Shown here: positions 24,697 to 34,061 of the stretch, in pieces
Layout of the letters: each line of letters starts with the position of its first letter
Numbering within the stretch: position 1 is the first letter of the stretch
Assembly: GCF_001270495.1 (NCBI RefSeq)
Contig: NZ_LGUR01000253.1
Span: 1 to 64,000, forward strand
Reading direction: 5' to 3'
DNA: 64,000 nucleotides
DNA from: Streptomyces viridochromogenes
GTDB taxonomy: Bacteria; Actinomycetota; Actinomycetes; Streptomycetales; Streptomycetaceae
Translations under genes and position numbers: made by a program
Notes under the pieces: model-generated
The model's database searches: none
The model's input: the letters and a program-made list of their open reading frames with translations, nothing else
What the model was told of the DNA's origin: nothing

Positions 24697-25143
24697 ATGC
24701 GACCGAATGTCTGGACCAGGACCCTCGTCAGCGTCAGCGCCGTCGTCGGCCTCGCCGCCGGGGGCCTCGCGACCGCGGGCACCAGCTTCGCGGCGCAGGA
24801 CGTGAAGCCGGCCGTGAACTCCGAGGTCTCCATCCTCGCGGTGAACAACCTCGGCCTGAACACGGAACGGGCCAAGAACTGGCAGTGCTGGCTGCGCGAC
24901 GAGGGTTACAACCCCGGCACGATCGACGGGCAGCTCGGCACCAAGAGCTGGACGGCCGCGCAGAAGATGTTCAACGACCAGGGCTTCAACGCTGGAGCAG
25001 AGGACGGAAAGGTCGGCCCCAAGACGATCGGGGCGCTGCAGCGCTACCTGAACTTCTGGGGCTTCAACGCAGGTGACGACGACGGGATCGCCGGACCGAA
25101 GACCAGGGCCGCGTTCTGGGACTTCAACGCCGTCGGCTGCTGA
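24697..25143 (+). CDS. Secreted peptidoglycan-binding domain protein
   Basis: 148 aa. Signal peptide MRPNVWTRTLVSVSAVVGLAAGG with cleavage near SFAAQ (about residue 33). The mature part is two PG_binding_1-like repeats, NWQCWLRDEGYNPGTIDGQLG and IGALQRYLNFWGFNAGDDDG, each with the YNPGxxDGxxG motif. It has no catalytic domain, so it binds wall rather than cutting it. GAGAGGGAAA precedes the ATG. Confidence 0.87.
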   Translation: MRPNVWTRTLVSVSAVVGLAAGGLATAGTSFAAQDVKPAVNSEVSILAVNNLGLNTERAKNWQCWLRDEGYNPGTIDGQLGTKSWTAAQKMFNDQGFNAGAEDGKVGPKTIGALQRYLNFWGFNAGDDDGIAGPKTRAAFWDFNAVGC

Positions 25144-25167
25144 TCCGGACTGACGACCGCACACCCG

Positions 25168-25208
25168 CCGCGGCCCGCCCTCCCTGCGGGGGAGAGGACG
25201 GGCCGCGG
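25168..25208. terminator. Terminator between PG-binding protein and argS
   Basis: CCGCGGCCCG (25168-25177) pairs with CGGGCCGCGG (25199-25208), with a smaller inner stem TCCC/GGGA. It lies between two convergent genes and can act in both directions. Confidence 0.75.
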
Positions 25209-25227
25209 TGCTCGTTCTGCGGGTGGG

Positions 25228-26991
25228 TCAGAGCCGCTCGGGCGTCCGGATGCCCAGCAGGGCCATGCCCCGGTGGAGGGTCCGGGCCGTCAGCTCGACC
25301 AGGAACAGGCGGTTCTCCGTCTGCTGCGGGGTCTCGGCCTTGAGCACCGGGCACTGGTCGTAGAACGTCGTCAGGTGCGACGCCAGCTGGTACAGGTACG
25401 CGGCCAGCTTGTGCGGTGCGTACTCCGCGGCGGCCTCGAAGACGGTGTCGCCGAACGCGTCCAGGTGCAGGCCCAACGCCCGCTCCGCCGGGGCGAGTTC
25501 GACCTCCGGGTGCGCGACCGGGGCGGCACCCTCCGCCTTGCGCAGGATCGACTTGATACGGGCGTACGCGTACTGGAGGTAGACCGACGTGTCGCCGTTC
25601 AGCGACACCATCTGGTCCAGGTCGAACTTGTAGTCACGGTTCGGCGAGGTCGACAGGTCCGCGTACTTCACGGCGCCGATCCCGACGTACCGCCCGTTCT
25701 CGACGATCTCCTCCTCGGCCAGGCCCACCTTCTCGGCCTTCTCGCGCACGACCGCGGTCGCCCGATCGACGGCCTCGTCCAGCAGGTCCTCCAGCCGTAC
25801 GGTCTCGCCCTCACGCGTCTTGAACGGCTTGCCGTCCGCGCCGAGCACCGTGCCGTAGCCCATGTTGTGCGCGGTGACGCCGTCGCTGAGCCAGCCGGCC
25901 CGCCGGGCCGTCTCGAAGACCATCTTGAAGTGGAGGGACTGGCGTACGTCCACGACGTAGAGCAGCGTCGTCGCGTCCAGGTCGACGACACGGTTGCGGA
26001 TCGCCGTCAGGTCGGAGGCCGCGTAGCCGAAGCCGCCGTCGGCCTTCTGCACGATCAGCGGGACCGGCTGGTCGTCCTTGCCGCGGATCTCGTCGAAGAA
26101 CACGACGAGCGCGCCCTCGGAGCGCACCGCGACGCCCATCTCCTCCAGGAGGCGGGCGGTCTCGGGCATGCCCTCGTTGTACGCGGACTCGCCGACGATC
26201 TCCTCGTCCCGGATCTCCATGTCGAGCTTCTCGAAGACCGAGTAGAAGTAGACCTTCGACTCGTCCACGAACTGCTGCCACAGTTCGAGGGTCTCCTTGT
26301 CGCCGGACTGGAGGGCGACGACCCGCTTGCGGGCCCGCTCCTTGAACTCCTCGTCCGCGTCGAAGACAGCGCGCGACGCCTTGTACACCCGGTTCAGGTT
26401 CGACATGGCCTGCTCGCCGTCGACGTCCTCCGGCGGCGCCAGCTCGCCGGGGTGCTCGAACAGGTACTGGATGAGCATGCCGAACTGGGTGCCCCAGTCG
26501 CCGATGTGGTGCCGGCCGATCGTCTTCTCGCCGGTGAAGTCGAGCATGCCGCGGAGGGCGTCGCCGATCACCGCGGAGCGGAGGTGGCCGACGTGCATTT
26601 CCTTGGCGACGTTGGGCTGGGCGTAGTCGACGACGGTGATGCCGGGGGTGTCCTTGAGGGGGACGCCGAGGCGTTCGGTGTCCGCGTGGCGCGCCGCGAG
26701 GTTCTCCGTGATCGCCTTGTCGGAGACCGTGATGTTCAGGAAGCCGGGGCCGGAGACCTCGACGTCCTTGATGACGTCACCGGTGACGACGTCGCCGACG
26801 ACCTGCGTCGCCAGCTCCCTCGGGTTCGTCTTGGCCTTCTTGGCGAGCGCCAGGATCCCGTTGGCCTGGAAGTCGGCCCGGTCGCTGCGTCGCAGAAGCG
26901 GGTCGCCTCCGGCGGCTTCCGGGAGGGCGGAAGCGAGAGCGTCGGCGATGCGCTGGTGGACGGAAGCGGTGAGGGACGTGACCGAGGCCAT
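25228..26991 (-). CDS. argS: Arginyl-tRNA synthetase
   Basis: 587 aa, class I synthetase. The N-terminal tRNA D-loop-binding Add1 domain is followed by the HIGH motif as [14 protein letters not shown], near residue 137. The C-terminal DALR anticodon-binding domain includes [19 protein letters not shown] and ends [10 protein letters not shown]. It charges tRNA(Arg) in the cytoplasm. ATG 26991; divergent from lysS across 262 nt. Confidence 0.96.
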   Translation of the reverse strand: MASVTSLTASVHQRIADALASALPEAAGGDPLLRRSDRADFQANGILALAKKAKTNPRELATQVVGDVVTGDVIKDVEVSGPGFLNITVSDKAITENLAARHADTERLGVPLKDTPGITVVDYAQPNVAKEMHVGHLRSAVIGDALRGMLDFTGEKTIGRHHIGDWGTQFGMLIQYLFEHPGELAPPEDVDGEQAMSNLNRVYKASRAVFDADEEFKERARKRVVALQSGDKETLELWQQFVDESKVYFYSVFEKLDMEIRDEEIVGESAYNEGMPETARLLEEMGVAVRSEGALVVFFDEIRGKDDQPVPLIVQKADGGFGYAASDLTAIRNRVVDLDATTLLYVVDVRQSLHFKMVFETARRAGWLSDGVTAHNMGYGTVLGADGKPFKTREGETVRLEDLLDEAVDRATAVVREKAEKVGLAEEEIVENGRYVGIGAVKYADLSTSPNRDYKFDLDQMVSLNGDTSVYLQYAYARIKSILRKAEGAAPVAHPEVELAPAERALGLHLDAFGDTVFEAAAEYAPHKLAAYLYQLASHLTTFYDQCPVLKAETPQQTENRLFLVELTARTLHRGMALLGIRTPERL

Positions 26992-27253
26992 GGGTGTGGG
27001 TGCCGTTCTCCTCGTGGGAATCGATAGACACGGTCAGTATCCCATGGGGGGTAAAGGGGTTTTTGCGGCTACGAGCTCGGGGCGTGCCGACCCTTGCCGC
27101 GTGCGGGCCGGTGGAGGCTGGTCGCGCCCACGCGGCGGAGCCGCATATCGATACGGACCGCGCCCCTTGATAAGCGGCTGCGCCGCTTAGCGGGTCTGGG
27201 ACAATGGACGGCGCCAGCCGTTGACCGTACGGCTGCCCTGGAGAAAGAAGGAC
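26992..27253. promoter_or_regulatory. argS-lysS divergent promoter region
   Basis: 262 nt between two divergent tRNA synthetase genes. It includes a hairpin AAGCGGC-TGC-GCCGCTT (27173-27189) on the lysS side. No T-box specifier or antiterminator structure was recognised. Confidence 0.5.
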
Positions 27254-28996
27254 GTGCCGATCGTGGCTCAGAGCACCGAGACCACCGACTGGGTCTCCCG
27301 TTTCGCGGATGAGGTCATCGAGGAGTCGGAGCGTCGGGCCCCGGGCAAACCCGTCGTCGTCGCGTCCGGGCTCTCGCCCTCCGGTCCCATCCACCTGGGG
27401 AATCTCCGGGAGGTCATGACGCCGCACCTCGTCGCCGACGAGATCCGGCGGCGCGGGCACCAGGTCCGGCACCTGATCTCCTGGGACGACTACGACCGCT
27501 ACCGCAAGGTGCCGGCCGGGGTCGCCGGGGTCGACGAGTCGTGGGCCCAGCACATCGGCAAGCCGCTGACCTCCGTGCCGGCGCCGGCGGGCTCGGCCTA
27601 CCCGAGCTGGGCCGAGCACTTCAAGGCGGCGATGGTCGAGGCGCTCGCCGAGATGGGCGTGGTGTTCGACGGGATCAGCCAGACCGCGCAGTACACCTCC
27701 GGTGTGTACCGCGAGCAGATCCTGCACGCCATGAAGCACCGGGGCGACATCGACGCCGTCCTCGCCCAGTACCGCACCAAGGCCAAGGGCGGCGCCAAGA
27801 AGTCGCAGAAGCCGGTCGACGAGGCCGAGCTGGAGGCCGCCGAGGGGTCGGGGGCGGCAGCCGAGGACGACGGCAGCTCCGGCTCCGCCGGGTACTTCCC
27901 GTACAAGCCGTACTGCGGCAACTGCGAGAAGGACCTCACCACCGTCACCTCGTACGTCGACGACACGACCGAGCTGTCGTACACCTGCAACGAGTGCGGC
28001 TTCTCCGAGACCGTCCGGCTCAACGAGTTCAACCGCGGCAAGCTGGTCTGGAAGGTCGACTGGCCCATGCGGTGGGCGTACGAGGGTGTCGTCTTCGAGC
28101 CGAGCGGTGTCGACCACTCGTCCCCGGGGTCGAGCTTCCAGGTGGGCGGCCAGATCGTCGGGATCTTCGGCGGCAAGCAGCCCATCGGGCCGATGTACGC
28201 CTTCGTGGGGATCTCCGGCATGGCGAAGATGTCGTCCTCCAAGGGCGGGGTGCCCACCCCGGGCGACGCGCTGAAGATCATGGAACCGCAGCTCCTGCGC
28301 TGGCTCTACGCCCGCCGCAGGCCCAACCAGTCCTTCAAGATCGCCTTCGACCAGGAGATCCAGCGGCTCTACGACGAGTGGGACAAGCTGGACGCGAAGG
28401 TGGCGGACGGGTCCGCTCTGCCCGCCGACGTCGCCGCGCACTCCCGTGCGGTGCGCACGGCGGGGGGTGAGCTGCCGCGCACGGCGCGACCGCTGCCGTA
28501 CCGGACGCTCGCGTCCGTCGCCGACATCACCGCCGGGCACCAGGACCAGGCGCTGCGCATCCTCTCCGAGCTGGACCCGGAGAACCCGCTGGGCACCCTG
28601 GACGAGGCCCGTCCCCGGTACGACAAGGCCGAGGCGTGGATCAACACGCAGGTGCCCGCCGACCAGCGGACCATCGTGCGCGACGAGCCCGACGCCGAAC
28701 TGCTGAAGTCCCTCGACGAGGCGTCGCAGCAGTCGCTGCGGCTGCTCCTCGACGGGCTGGAGTCGCACTGGTCGCTCGACGGGCTGACCCACCTCGTCTA
28801 CGGCGTGCCCAAGGTGCAGGCCGGGTTCTCCGCGGACGCCACGCCCAAGGAGCTGCCGCCGGAGATCAAGACCGCGCAGAGGTCGTTCTTCGCCCTGCTG
28901 TACCACCTGCTGGTCGGGCGGGACACGGGGCCGCGACTGCCCACGCTGCTGCTGGCGGTGGGGCAGGAGCGGGTCCGGCACCTGCTCGGCGAGTGA
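27254..28996 (+). CDS. lysS: Lysyl-tRNA synthetase, class I
   Basis: 580 aa. This is the class I (archaeal-type) LysRS, not the class II enzyme: HIGH as PIHLGNLREVM and KMSKS as GMAKMSSSKGGVPTPG, with a CxxC zinc pair (YCGNCEKD and YTCNECGF). A Lys/Glu-rich insertion lies at ~175-205. Start GTG 27254 (PIVAQSTETTDWV) with GAGAAAG upstream; GTG 27263 is an alternative. A strong terminator follows the stop. Confidence 0.95.
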   Translation: MPIVAQSTETTDWVSRFADEVIEESERRAPGKPVVVASGLSPSGPIHLGNLREVMTPHLVADEIRRRGHQVRHLISWDDYDRYRKVPAGVAGVDESWAQHIGKPLTSVPAPAGSAYPSWAEHFKAAMVEALAEMGVVFDGISQTAQYTSGVYREQILHAMKHRGDIDAVLAQYRTKAKGGAKKSQKPVDEAELEAAEGSGAAAEDDGSSGSAGYFPYKPYCGNCEKDLTTVTSYVDDTTELSYTCNECGFSETVRLNEFNRGKLVWKVDWPMRWAYEGVVFEPSGVDHSSPGSSFQVGGQIVGIFGGKQPIGPMYAFVGISGMAKMSSSKGGVPTPGDALKIMEPQLLRWLYARRRPNQSFKIAFDQEIQRLYDEWDKLDAKVADGSALPADVAAHSRAVRTAGGELPRTARPLPYRTLASVADITAGHQDQALRILSELDPENPLGTLDEARPRYDKAEAWINTQVPADQRTIVRDEPDAELLKSLDEASQQSLRLLLDGLESHWSLDGLTHLVYGVPKVQAGFSADATPKELPPEIKTAQRSFFALLYHLLVGRDTGPRLPTLLLAVGQERVRHLLGE

Positions 28997-29021
28997 GCGA
29001 GTGAACGCGTAAGCGGTACGC

Positions 29022-29051
29022 GAAAGGGGCCCTCCGGCGAGGGCCCCTTTC
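29022..29051. terminator. Terminator between lysS and DUF2637 gene
   Basis: GAAAGGGGCCCTC (29022-29034) and GAGGGCCCCTTTC (29039-29051) form a perfect 13-bp stem with a 4-nt loop, between convergent genes. Confidence 0.85.
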
Positions 29052-29060
29052 TGCTGCACG

Positions 29061-30371
29061 TCAGGCGATGTGGTCCGCTTCCAGTTCCGCGTTGTAGAGA
29101 TTCGTGAACCGGGTGACCATGCGCTTGGCCGCGTCCGGCAAAAGCGCGGTGCCGAACTCCGCCTCGACGTTCTCGCTGAACTCGCGCGGGGTCGGGTAGC
29201 CGGTGCCGCCTATCGACTTCTTGAAGACCTGGTAGTAGTCCTCCTCGGTCGGATCCGAGGGCTCCGGGGGGCCACCGCCGTCACCGAGCTGGCGGGTGCG
29301 ATTGCCGGTCACGGGGATCGGGAAGGTGCCGGTGTCCTCCGGGGAGGGCTCCTGGACGGGCGGCTCCTCCTGGAACTGCTCCTGGTACTGCTCGGCCTGG
29401 AGCTGCTCCTGGTACCACTGGTCGTACTGTTCCTGAGTGTTGTACGCGGGGTCGTAGCCGCCCTGGTACTCCACGTTGCGGGGAGTGTTGAACCAGTCCT
29501 GCACGTACTCCGGCTGCTCCTGCCGATACGGCTGCGCGGGCTGATCCGGCTGCCCCGCCTGGTCCAGGTGGGGCGTGGCGACCAGCTCCGGGCGCTGCTC
29601 GCCGGGAGGCGTCGCCTGCTGGGGTGCGGGCGCCGGAGTCACGTCCAGCGCCTGCTTCGGGGCCGGAGGCAGCAGCGCCGGCTCGATGCCCGCCGCCGCC
29701 AGACCCGCCGGGGCCGTCTCCGCCAGCGGGACCCCGTACCGGGCCAGCCGCAGCGGCATCAGCGACTCCACCGGCGCCTTGCGCCGCCACGCCCGGCCGA
29801 AGCGGGAGCGCAGCCGGGCCTGGTACACCAGCCGCTCCTGCTCCAGCTTGATGACCTGCTCGTACGAGCGCAGCTCCCACAGCTTCATACGGCGCCACAG
29901 CAGGAACGTCGGCAGCGGGGAGAGCAGCCAGCGGGTGAGGCGGACACCCTCCATGTGCTTGTCGGCCGTGATGTCCGCTATGCGGCCGATCGCGTGCCGG
30001 GCCGCCTCCACCGCCACCACGAACAGGATCGGGATCACGGCGTGCATCCCGACACCCAGCGGGTCCGGCCAGGCCGCCGCGCCGTTGAAGGCGATCGTCG
30101 CCGCCGTCAGCAGCCAGGCCGTCTGACGCAGGAGCGGGAACGGGATGCGGATCCACGTCAGGAGAAGGTCGAGGGCGAGCAGCACACAGATGCCCGCGTC
30201 GATGCCGATCGGGAAGACATAGCTGAAGTTCCCGAACCCCTTCTGGATGGCCAGCTCGCGGACGGCCGCGTAGGAACCGGCGAAGCCGATGCCGGCGATG
30301 ATGACGGCGCCGAACACGACCACACCGATGAGAATGCGGTGCATCCGAGTCAGCTGCGGTGGCGCGGCCAC
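29061..30371 (-). CDS. DUF2637 (SpdB-like) membrane protein
   Basis: 436 aa. Four to five membrane helices in the first ~150 residues (HRILIGVVVFGAVIIAGIGF; YVFPIGIDAGICVLLALDLL; FNGAAAWPDP; AVIPILFVVAVEAAR) form the DUF2637 domain, related to SpdB plasmid-spread proteins. A long cytoplasmic Gln/Glu/Tyr-rich low-complexity region (~250-370) follows, then a C-terminal helical region. Start GTG 30371 has GGGAGGGGAG 5 nt upstream; earlier starts would place this site inside the gene. The role is unknown. Confidence 0.82.
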   Translation of the reverse strand: MAAPPQLTRMHRILIGVVVFGAVIIAGIGFAGSYAAVRELAIQKGFGNFSYVFPIGIDAGICVLLALDLLLTWIRIPFPLLRQTAWLLTAATIAFNGAAAWPDPLGVGMHAVIPILFVVAVEAARHAIGRIADITADKHMEGVRLTRWLLSPLPTFLLWRRMKLWELRSYEQVIKLEQERLVYQARLRSRFGRAWRRKAPVESLMPLRLARYGVPLAETAPAGLAAAGIEPALLPPAPKQALDVTPAPAPQQATPPGEQRPELVATPHLDQAGQPDQPAQPYRQEQPEYVQDWFNTPRNVEYQGGYDPAYNTQEQYDQWYQEQLQAEQYQEQFQEEPPVQEPSPEDTGTFPIPVTGNRTRQLGDGGGPPEPSDPTEEDYYQVFKKSIGGTGYPTPREFSENVEAEFGTALLPDAAKRMVTRFTNLYNAELEADHIA

Positions 30372-30538
30372 TCGTACTCCCCTCCCAGTGCGTGTTGTTG
30401 CGCGCAACAGGGTGGCACACATGTGCGGCGTACGGATTCACGTATGCCACGAGCCCGGTCCCTTCAGGAGGGCCGGGCTCGTGCAACAGGCGTGGCTGAG
30501 CTGCGCGTTGTGACGCAGGGGTGGGGCAGGTGTGACGG

Positions 30539-31444
30539 TCAGCTCTTCTTCGACGCTGACTTGGAGGGAGAGCTCGACGCCGCCTTCGAGGAGCCCTCGG
30601 ACGGGGACTTCGAGGGAGACTTCGACGCCGACTTCGACGGGGCGCTGCTCGGCGTGCCCGCGCTGCCGCTGCCGCTGCCGTTCGCCTTCGCCACCGCGGC
30701 CACCGCCTCCTTGGCCGCCTTCTGCGCCTGCTTGTTCAGGGTGTCCGCGCTCGGGGCCTTGTCGCCCGCGAAACCGGCGCCGTTGTAGTCGATCGTGACG
30801 ACGACGTTCTCGACCCGGGCCACGACCGTCACCTGCTTGAAGGAACCCTCCTTCTTCTTCAGGTCGTAGCGCACCGCCGTCGCCTCGTCGCCGACCCCGG
30901 CGACCGGCTCCGACTTCGTGTTCTTCGCGCCGCTCACCGAACGGGCGTCCTGGACCTGCGTCTCGTAGTACTCCCGCGCCAGCTTGTCGCCCGACCCGCG
31001 CGTGACGTTCGAGTCGAAGCGCAGCAGGGAGGCGTTGAGCCAGCGGAACTGCGAGCCCTTCACGCCGTTGTTGTCCAAGCTGCTCCAGGAGCAGGCGCCA
31101 CGCGTCGACGTGTCGTCCGACGTGCCCGCCTTGCCGGACTTCGACTCCGGGACCAGGTCCTCCAGCGTCTTCTTCGACAGCACCTTGCACGGCTGGGGAA
31201 GCGACTTGTACACGGCCGCCTGCACCGTCGGTGAAGGACTCGCGGACGCGGACGGCGCCGACGAGGAGGTCTTCGCGCTGTCGCCGGCCCCGTCGTCCGA
31301 ACCGGAGTCCGACGAACAGCCCGCGGCGATCAGCATCACGGGGACGACGGCCGCGCCGACAAGGACACGGTGAAGGCCACCCCTCACACGCTGCTCGCCC
31401 TGGTCACGCCGGTCACGCGGGTCTCGCTCTGCTGCTCGCTGCAT
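30539..31444 (-). CDS. DUF3558 lipoprotein
   Basis: 301 aa. Lipoprotein signal peptide with lipobox IAAGC around residue 43, a Ser-rich linker, then DUF3558 (KSLPQPCKVLSKKTLEDLVP; RGACSWSSLD) with a conserved Cys pair. The tail is a degenerate SPSKS repeat. It should be anchored outside the membrane. Start ATG 31444; an ATG at 31456 is also possible. A paralogue follows upstream on the same strand. Confidence 0.84.
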   Translation of the reverse strand: MQRAAERDPRDRRDQGEQRVRGGLHRVLVGAAVVPVMLIAAGCSSDSGSDDGAGDSAKTSSSAPSASASPSPTVQAAVYKSLPQPCKVLSKKTLEDLVPESKSGKAGTSDDTSTRGACSWSSLDNNGVKGSQFRWLNASLLRFDSNVTRGSGDKLAREYYETQVQDARSVSGAKNTKSEPVAGVGDEATAVRYDLKKKEGSFKQVTVVARVENVVVTIDYNGAGFAGDKAPSADTLNKQAQKAAKEAVAAVAKANGSGSGSAGTPSSAPSKSASKSPSKSPSEGSSKAASSSPSKSASKKS

Positions 31445-31581
31445 GGTTCCTTCACTCATGACTGACACTCGTGGTTCCTGCGGTCGGATCGGGTCCGAGG
31501 GGCCACGGTACGCGGTGAAGAAGCTGTGTGGTCTCGTTTCGGTTACGTCGCACTCGGGCGTACGGGGGCGACCGGGGCGCG

Positions 31582-32457
31582 CTACTCCGCCAGCGCGTCG
31601 GCCAGTTGCGCCGCCAGTTTCTGGGCCCTGTCCTGCATTTCCTCACTGTCCGGGACCGCGCCGACGGTCGCCGGCTGCTCCTCGTACTCGATCGTCACGA
31701 TCACGTTGGACGTGCGGAACGCCACAGTCACCGTGCGCTGCTGAGCCGTCGAACCGGAGCTGCTCAGCTCGTCGTCGAGGAAGGCCTCGTCGCCGAGGTC
31801 GTCGAGGACGCGCGGCTGGAGTTCGGCCGGCGTCGCGCCGTCTGTCGGACTGGCGGAGGCGGCGGACGAAGAGGACGAAGAGGGTGAAGAGGACGAAGAG
31901 GGTGTGGGTGCCGATGGTGAGGTCGAGGAGGAAGGCGACGAGGAGGGCGAGCCGCTCGGGTCGGCGGAGGGAGTGCCCGCACCGTCGCCGGACTCGGAAC
32001 TCGTCGGCGCCGGAAGGCCGGCGGCCACCTGCCGGGTCGCGAAGAGCTGCTCTGCCTCGCTGTCGTCGCTGACCGACGTGTCGTACGACACCACGCGCGC
32101 GAAGTCGACGAACAGGCGATTCGTGGCCTCGGTCGACTCGGCCTTCCAACGGCAGCCGGCCTTGCGGTCGGTGTCGTAGGTGATCGTCGGTGTGCCCTCG
32201 TACGCCTTCTCTCGCTGGTCCTCGTCCGTGACCTGCCTGATGCCGGGCAGCAGCAGGTCGAGCGTCTCCTGGTCGACCGCGCCACACGGTTCGATCAGCG
32301 TGGCGTACCGGCCGGGCTCGGCGGCCGCGGTCGCCGTACCGGAGTCGCCGGGGTTGGAGTCGTCGGCCGTGCCGCCGTCGTCGGAACTGCCGGTGCAGCC
32401 GGCCAGCAGCGCCACGAGGAGCGCGGCGACGCCGGATACGTACGCCTTCCGCTGCAC
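31582..32457 (-). CDS. DUF3558 lipoprotein (paralogue)
   Basis: 291 aa. Start GTG 32457 with GAGAGGAG 8 nt upstream gives MQRKAYVSGVAALLVALLAGC, a compact signal peptide with lipobox LAGC (Cys 21). DUF3558 follows (IEPCGAVDQETLDLLLPG; KAGCRWKAE). A Ser/Pro linker near residues 185-230 contains an exact 18-bp duplication. It is a divergent paralogue of the gene at 30539-31444, in tandem. Confidence 0.84.
   Translation of the reverse strand: MQRKAYVSGVAALLVALLAGCTGSSDDGGTADDSNPGDSGTATAAAEPGRYATLIEPCGAVDQETLDLLLPGIRQVTDEDQREKAYEGTPTITYDTDRKAGCRWKAESTEATNRLFVDFARVVSYDTSVSDDSEAEQLFATRQVAAGLPAPTSSESGDGAGTPSADPSGSPSSSPSSSTSPSAPTPSSSSSPSSSSSSAASASPTDGATPAELQPRVLDDLGDEAFLDDELSSSGSTAQQRTVTVAFRTSNVIVTIEYEEQPATVGAVPDSEEMQDRAQKLAAQLADALAE
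31868..31903. repeat. Exact 18-bp tandem duplication in the DUF3558 gene
   Basis: GAAGAGGACGAAGAGGGT occurs twice with no gap (31868-31885, 31886-31903). On the minus strand it encodes a doubled Ser/Pro unit in the disordered linker, so length may vary between strains. Confidence 0.85.
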
Positions 32458-32671
32458 GGTCAGGCTCCTCTCGACGGTGCTGTGTGCTCGGTCCATTGCC
32501 GGTCTTTCAGTGTCCCCGCTGGTTAATCGCTTGCCGCGCGGGGGCGCCACCTGGAGACAATGTGTATCGCACGCACTGCCGTGGACGCCGGTCCGTTGTC
32601 CTTTTTCATAGACCCTGGCGCCGGTTTTGCGATTTCAGACTTGTATGTGTTTCCGGGGGATTGAGGGCGAT

Positions 32672-33865
32672 ATGTCGTACGTGGAAATGCCGGGCGCGAA
32701 GGTTCCGATCCGTATGTGGACCGACCCGGCGACGGTCGAGGACGGTGCGCTGCAGCAGCTGCGGAACGTCGCGACCCTGCCGTGGATCAAGGGCCTGGCG
32801 GTCATGCCGGACGTCCACTACGGAAAGGGCGCGACGGTCGGGTCCGTCATCGCGATGCGGGGGGCTGTGTGTCCCGCGGCGGTGGGGGTGGACATCGGGT
32901 GCGGGATGTCGGCGGTGAAGACGTCGCTCACGGCCAATGACCTGCCGGGGGACCTGTCGCGGCTGCGGTCGAAGATCGAGCAGGCGATTCCGGTGGGGCG
33001 GGGCATGCATGACAGCCCCGTGGATCCGGGGCGGCTGCACGGGTTCGGTACGGCCGGGTGGGACGACTTCTGGGGGCGGTTCGACGGGGTCGCGGAAGCG
33101 GTCAAGTTCCGTGCGGAGCGGGCCGGGAAGCAGATGGGAACGCTCGGCGGCGGCAACCACTTCGTCGAGGTCTGCACGGATACGACCGGTGCCGTCTGGC
33201 TGATGCTGCACTCCGGTTCCCGGAACATCGGCAAGGAACTGGCCGAGTTCCACATCGGCGTGGCCCAGAAGCTCCCGCACAACCAGGGCCTGGTCGACCG
33301 CGACCTCGCCGTCTTCATCGCGGACACCCCGCAGATGGCGGCGTACCGGAACGACCTGTTCTGGGCGCAGGAGTACGCCAGGTACAACCGCACGATCATG
33401 ATGGCGCTCCTGAAGGACGTGGTCCGCAAGGAGTTCAAGAAGGCCAAGCCGGCCTTCGAGTCCGAGATCAGCGCACACCACAACTACGTGGCCGAGGAGC
33501 GCTACGACGGCATGGACCTGCTCGTGACCCGTAAGGGCGCGATCCGGGCCGGCTCCGGCGAGTACGGCATCATCCCGGGCTCGATGGGCACCGGTTCGTA
33601 CATCGTGAAGGGCCTCGGGAACCCGAAGTCCTTCAACTCGGCCTCGCACGGCGCGGGTCGGCGCATGAGCCGCAACGCGGCGAAGCGGCGGTTCTCGACG
33701 AAGGACCTGGAGGAGCAGACGCGGGGCGTGGAGTGCCGTAAGGACTCCGGCGTCGTGGACGAGATCCCGGGTGCGTACAAGCCGATCGAGCAGGTCATCG
33801 ACCAGCAGCGGGACCTCGTGGAGGTCGTGGCGAAGCTCAAGCAGGTCGTGTGCGTGAAGGGCTGA
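32672..33865 (+). CDS. rtcB: RtcB family RNA ligase
   Basis: 397 aa. Joins 2',3'-cyclic phosphate or 3'-phosphate to 5'-OH RNA ends using GTP and Mn2+. Motifs: DVHYGKGATVGSV, VGVDIGCGMSAVKT (metal Cys), LGGGNHFVE, LMLHSGSRNIG, SAHHNYV and the guanylylated-His region ASHGAGRRMSR. The short, ~400-aa form is the RtcB2-like bacterial type. There is no archease or RtcA beside it. Start ATG 32672 with TGAGGGCG upstream. It may repair tRNA or rRNA cut by stress toxins. Confidence 0.92.
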   Translation: MSYVEMPGAKVPIRMWTDPATVEDGALQQLRNVATLPWIKGLAVMPDVHYGKGATVGSVIAMRGAVCPAAVGVDIGCGMSAVKTSLTANDLPGDLSRLRSKIEQAIPVGRGMHDSPVDPGRLHGFGTAGWDDFWGRFDGVAEAVKFRAERAGKQMGTLGGGNHFVEVCTDTTGAVWLMLHSGSRNIGKELAEFHIGVAQKLPHNQGLVDRDLAVFIADTPQMAAYRNDLFWAQEYARYNRTIMMALLKDVVRKEFKKAKPAFESEISAHHNYVAEERYDGMDLLVTRKGAIRAGSGEYGIIPGSMGTGSYIVKGLGNPKSFNSASHGAGRRMSRNAAKRRFSTKDLEEQTRGVECRKDSGVVDEIPGAYKPIEQVIDQQRDLVEVVAKLKQVVCVKG

Positions 33866-33890
33866 CGGCCGCTCGACGGGCCGTCAGCCG

Positions 33891-34061
33891 TCACTTCGGG
33901 GCGTGCGTCACCGCGTAGATCATCACGAACGCCACGATGTGGATGCCGAAGAGGAAGTAGGCCAGCCACCACCACATCTGGCGTTCGTTGTGCGGGCCGT
34001 CGTCCTTGGCCTTGTTCTTGGCTCTGTCCTTGCCGCCGTCTTCCGCCACTTCTTCCGCCAC
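33891..34061 (-). CDS. Small single-pass membrane protein
   Basis: 56 aa. A charged, Lys/Asp-rich N-terminal half (EVAEDGGKDRAKNKAKDDG) followed by one membrane helix from WWWLAYFLFGIHIVAFVMIY. Start GTG 34061 has GGGAGCTGTA upstream and overlaps the stop of the SDR gene in TAGTG, so translation is coupled. The function is unknown. Confidence 0.76.
   Translation of the reverse strand: MAEEVAEDGGKDRAKNKAKDDGPHNERQMWWWLAYFLFGIHIVAFVMIYAVTHAPK

Noticed and set aside
26992..27253. T-box or riboswitch before lysS
   Set aside because: Only a short simple hairpin was found; no T-box sequence or antiterminator.
26777..29059. 760-codon minus-strand frame across lysS
   Set aside because: Shadow of lysS and the argS promoter region; residue make-up is biased and no domain is visible.
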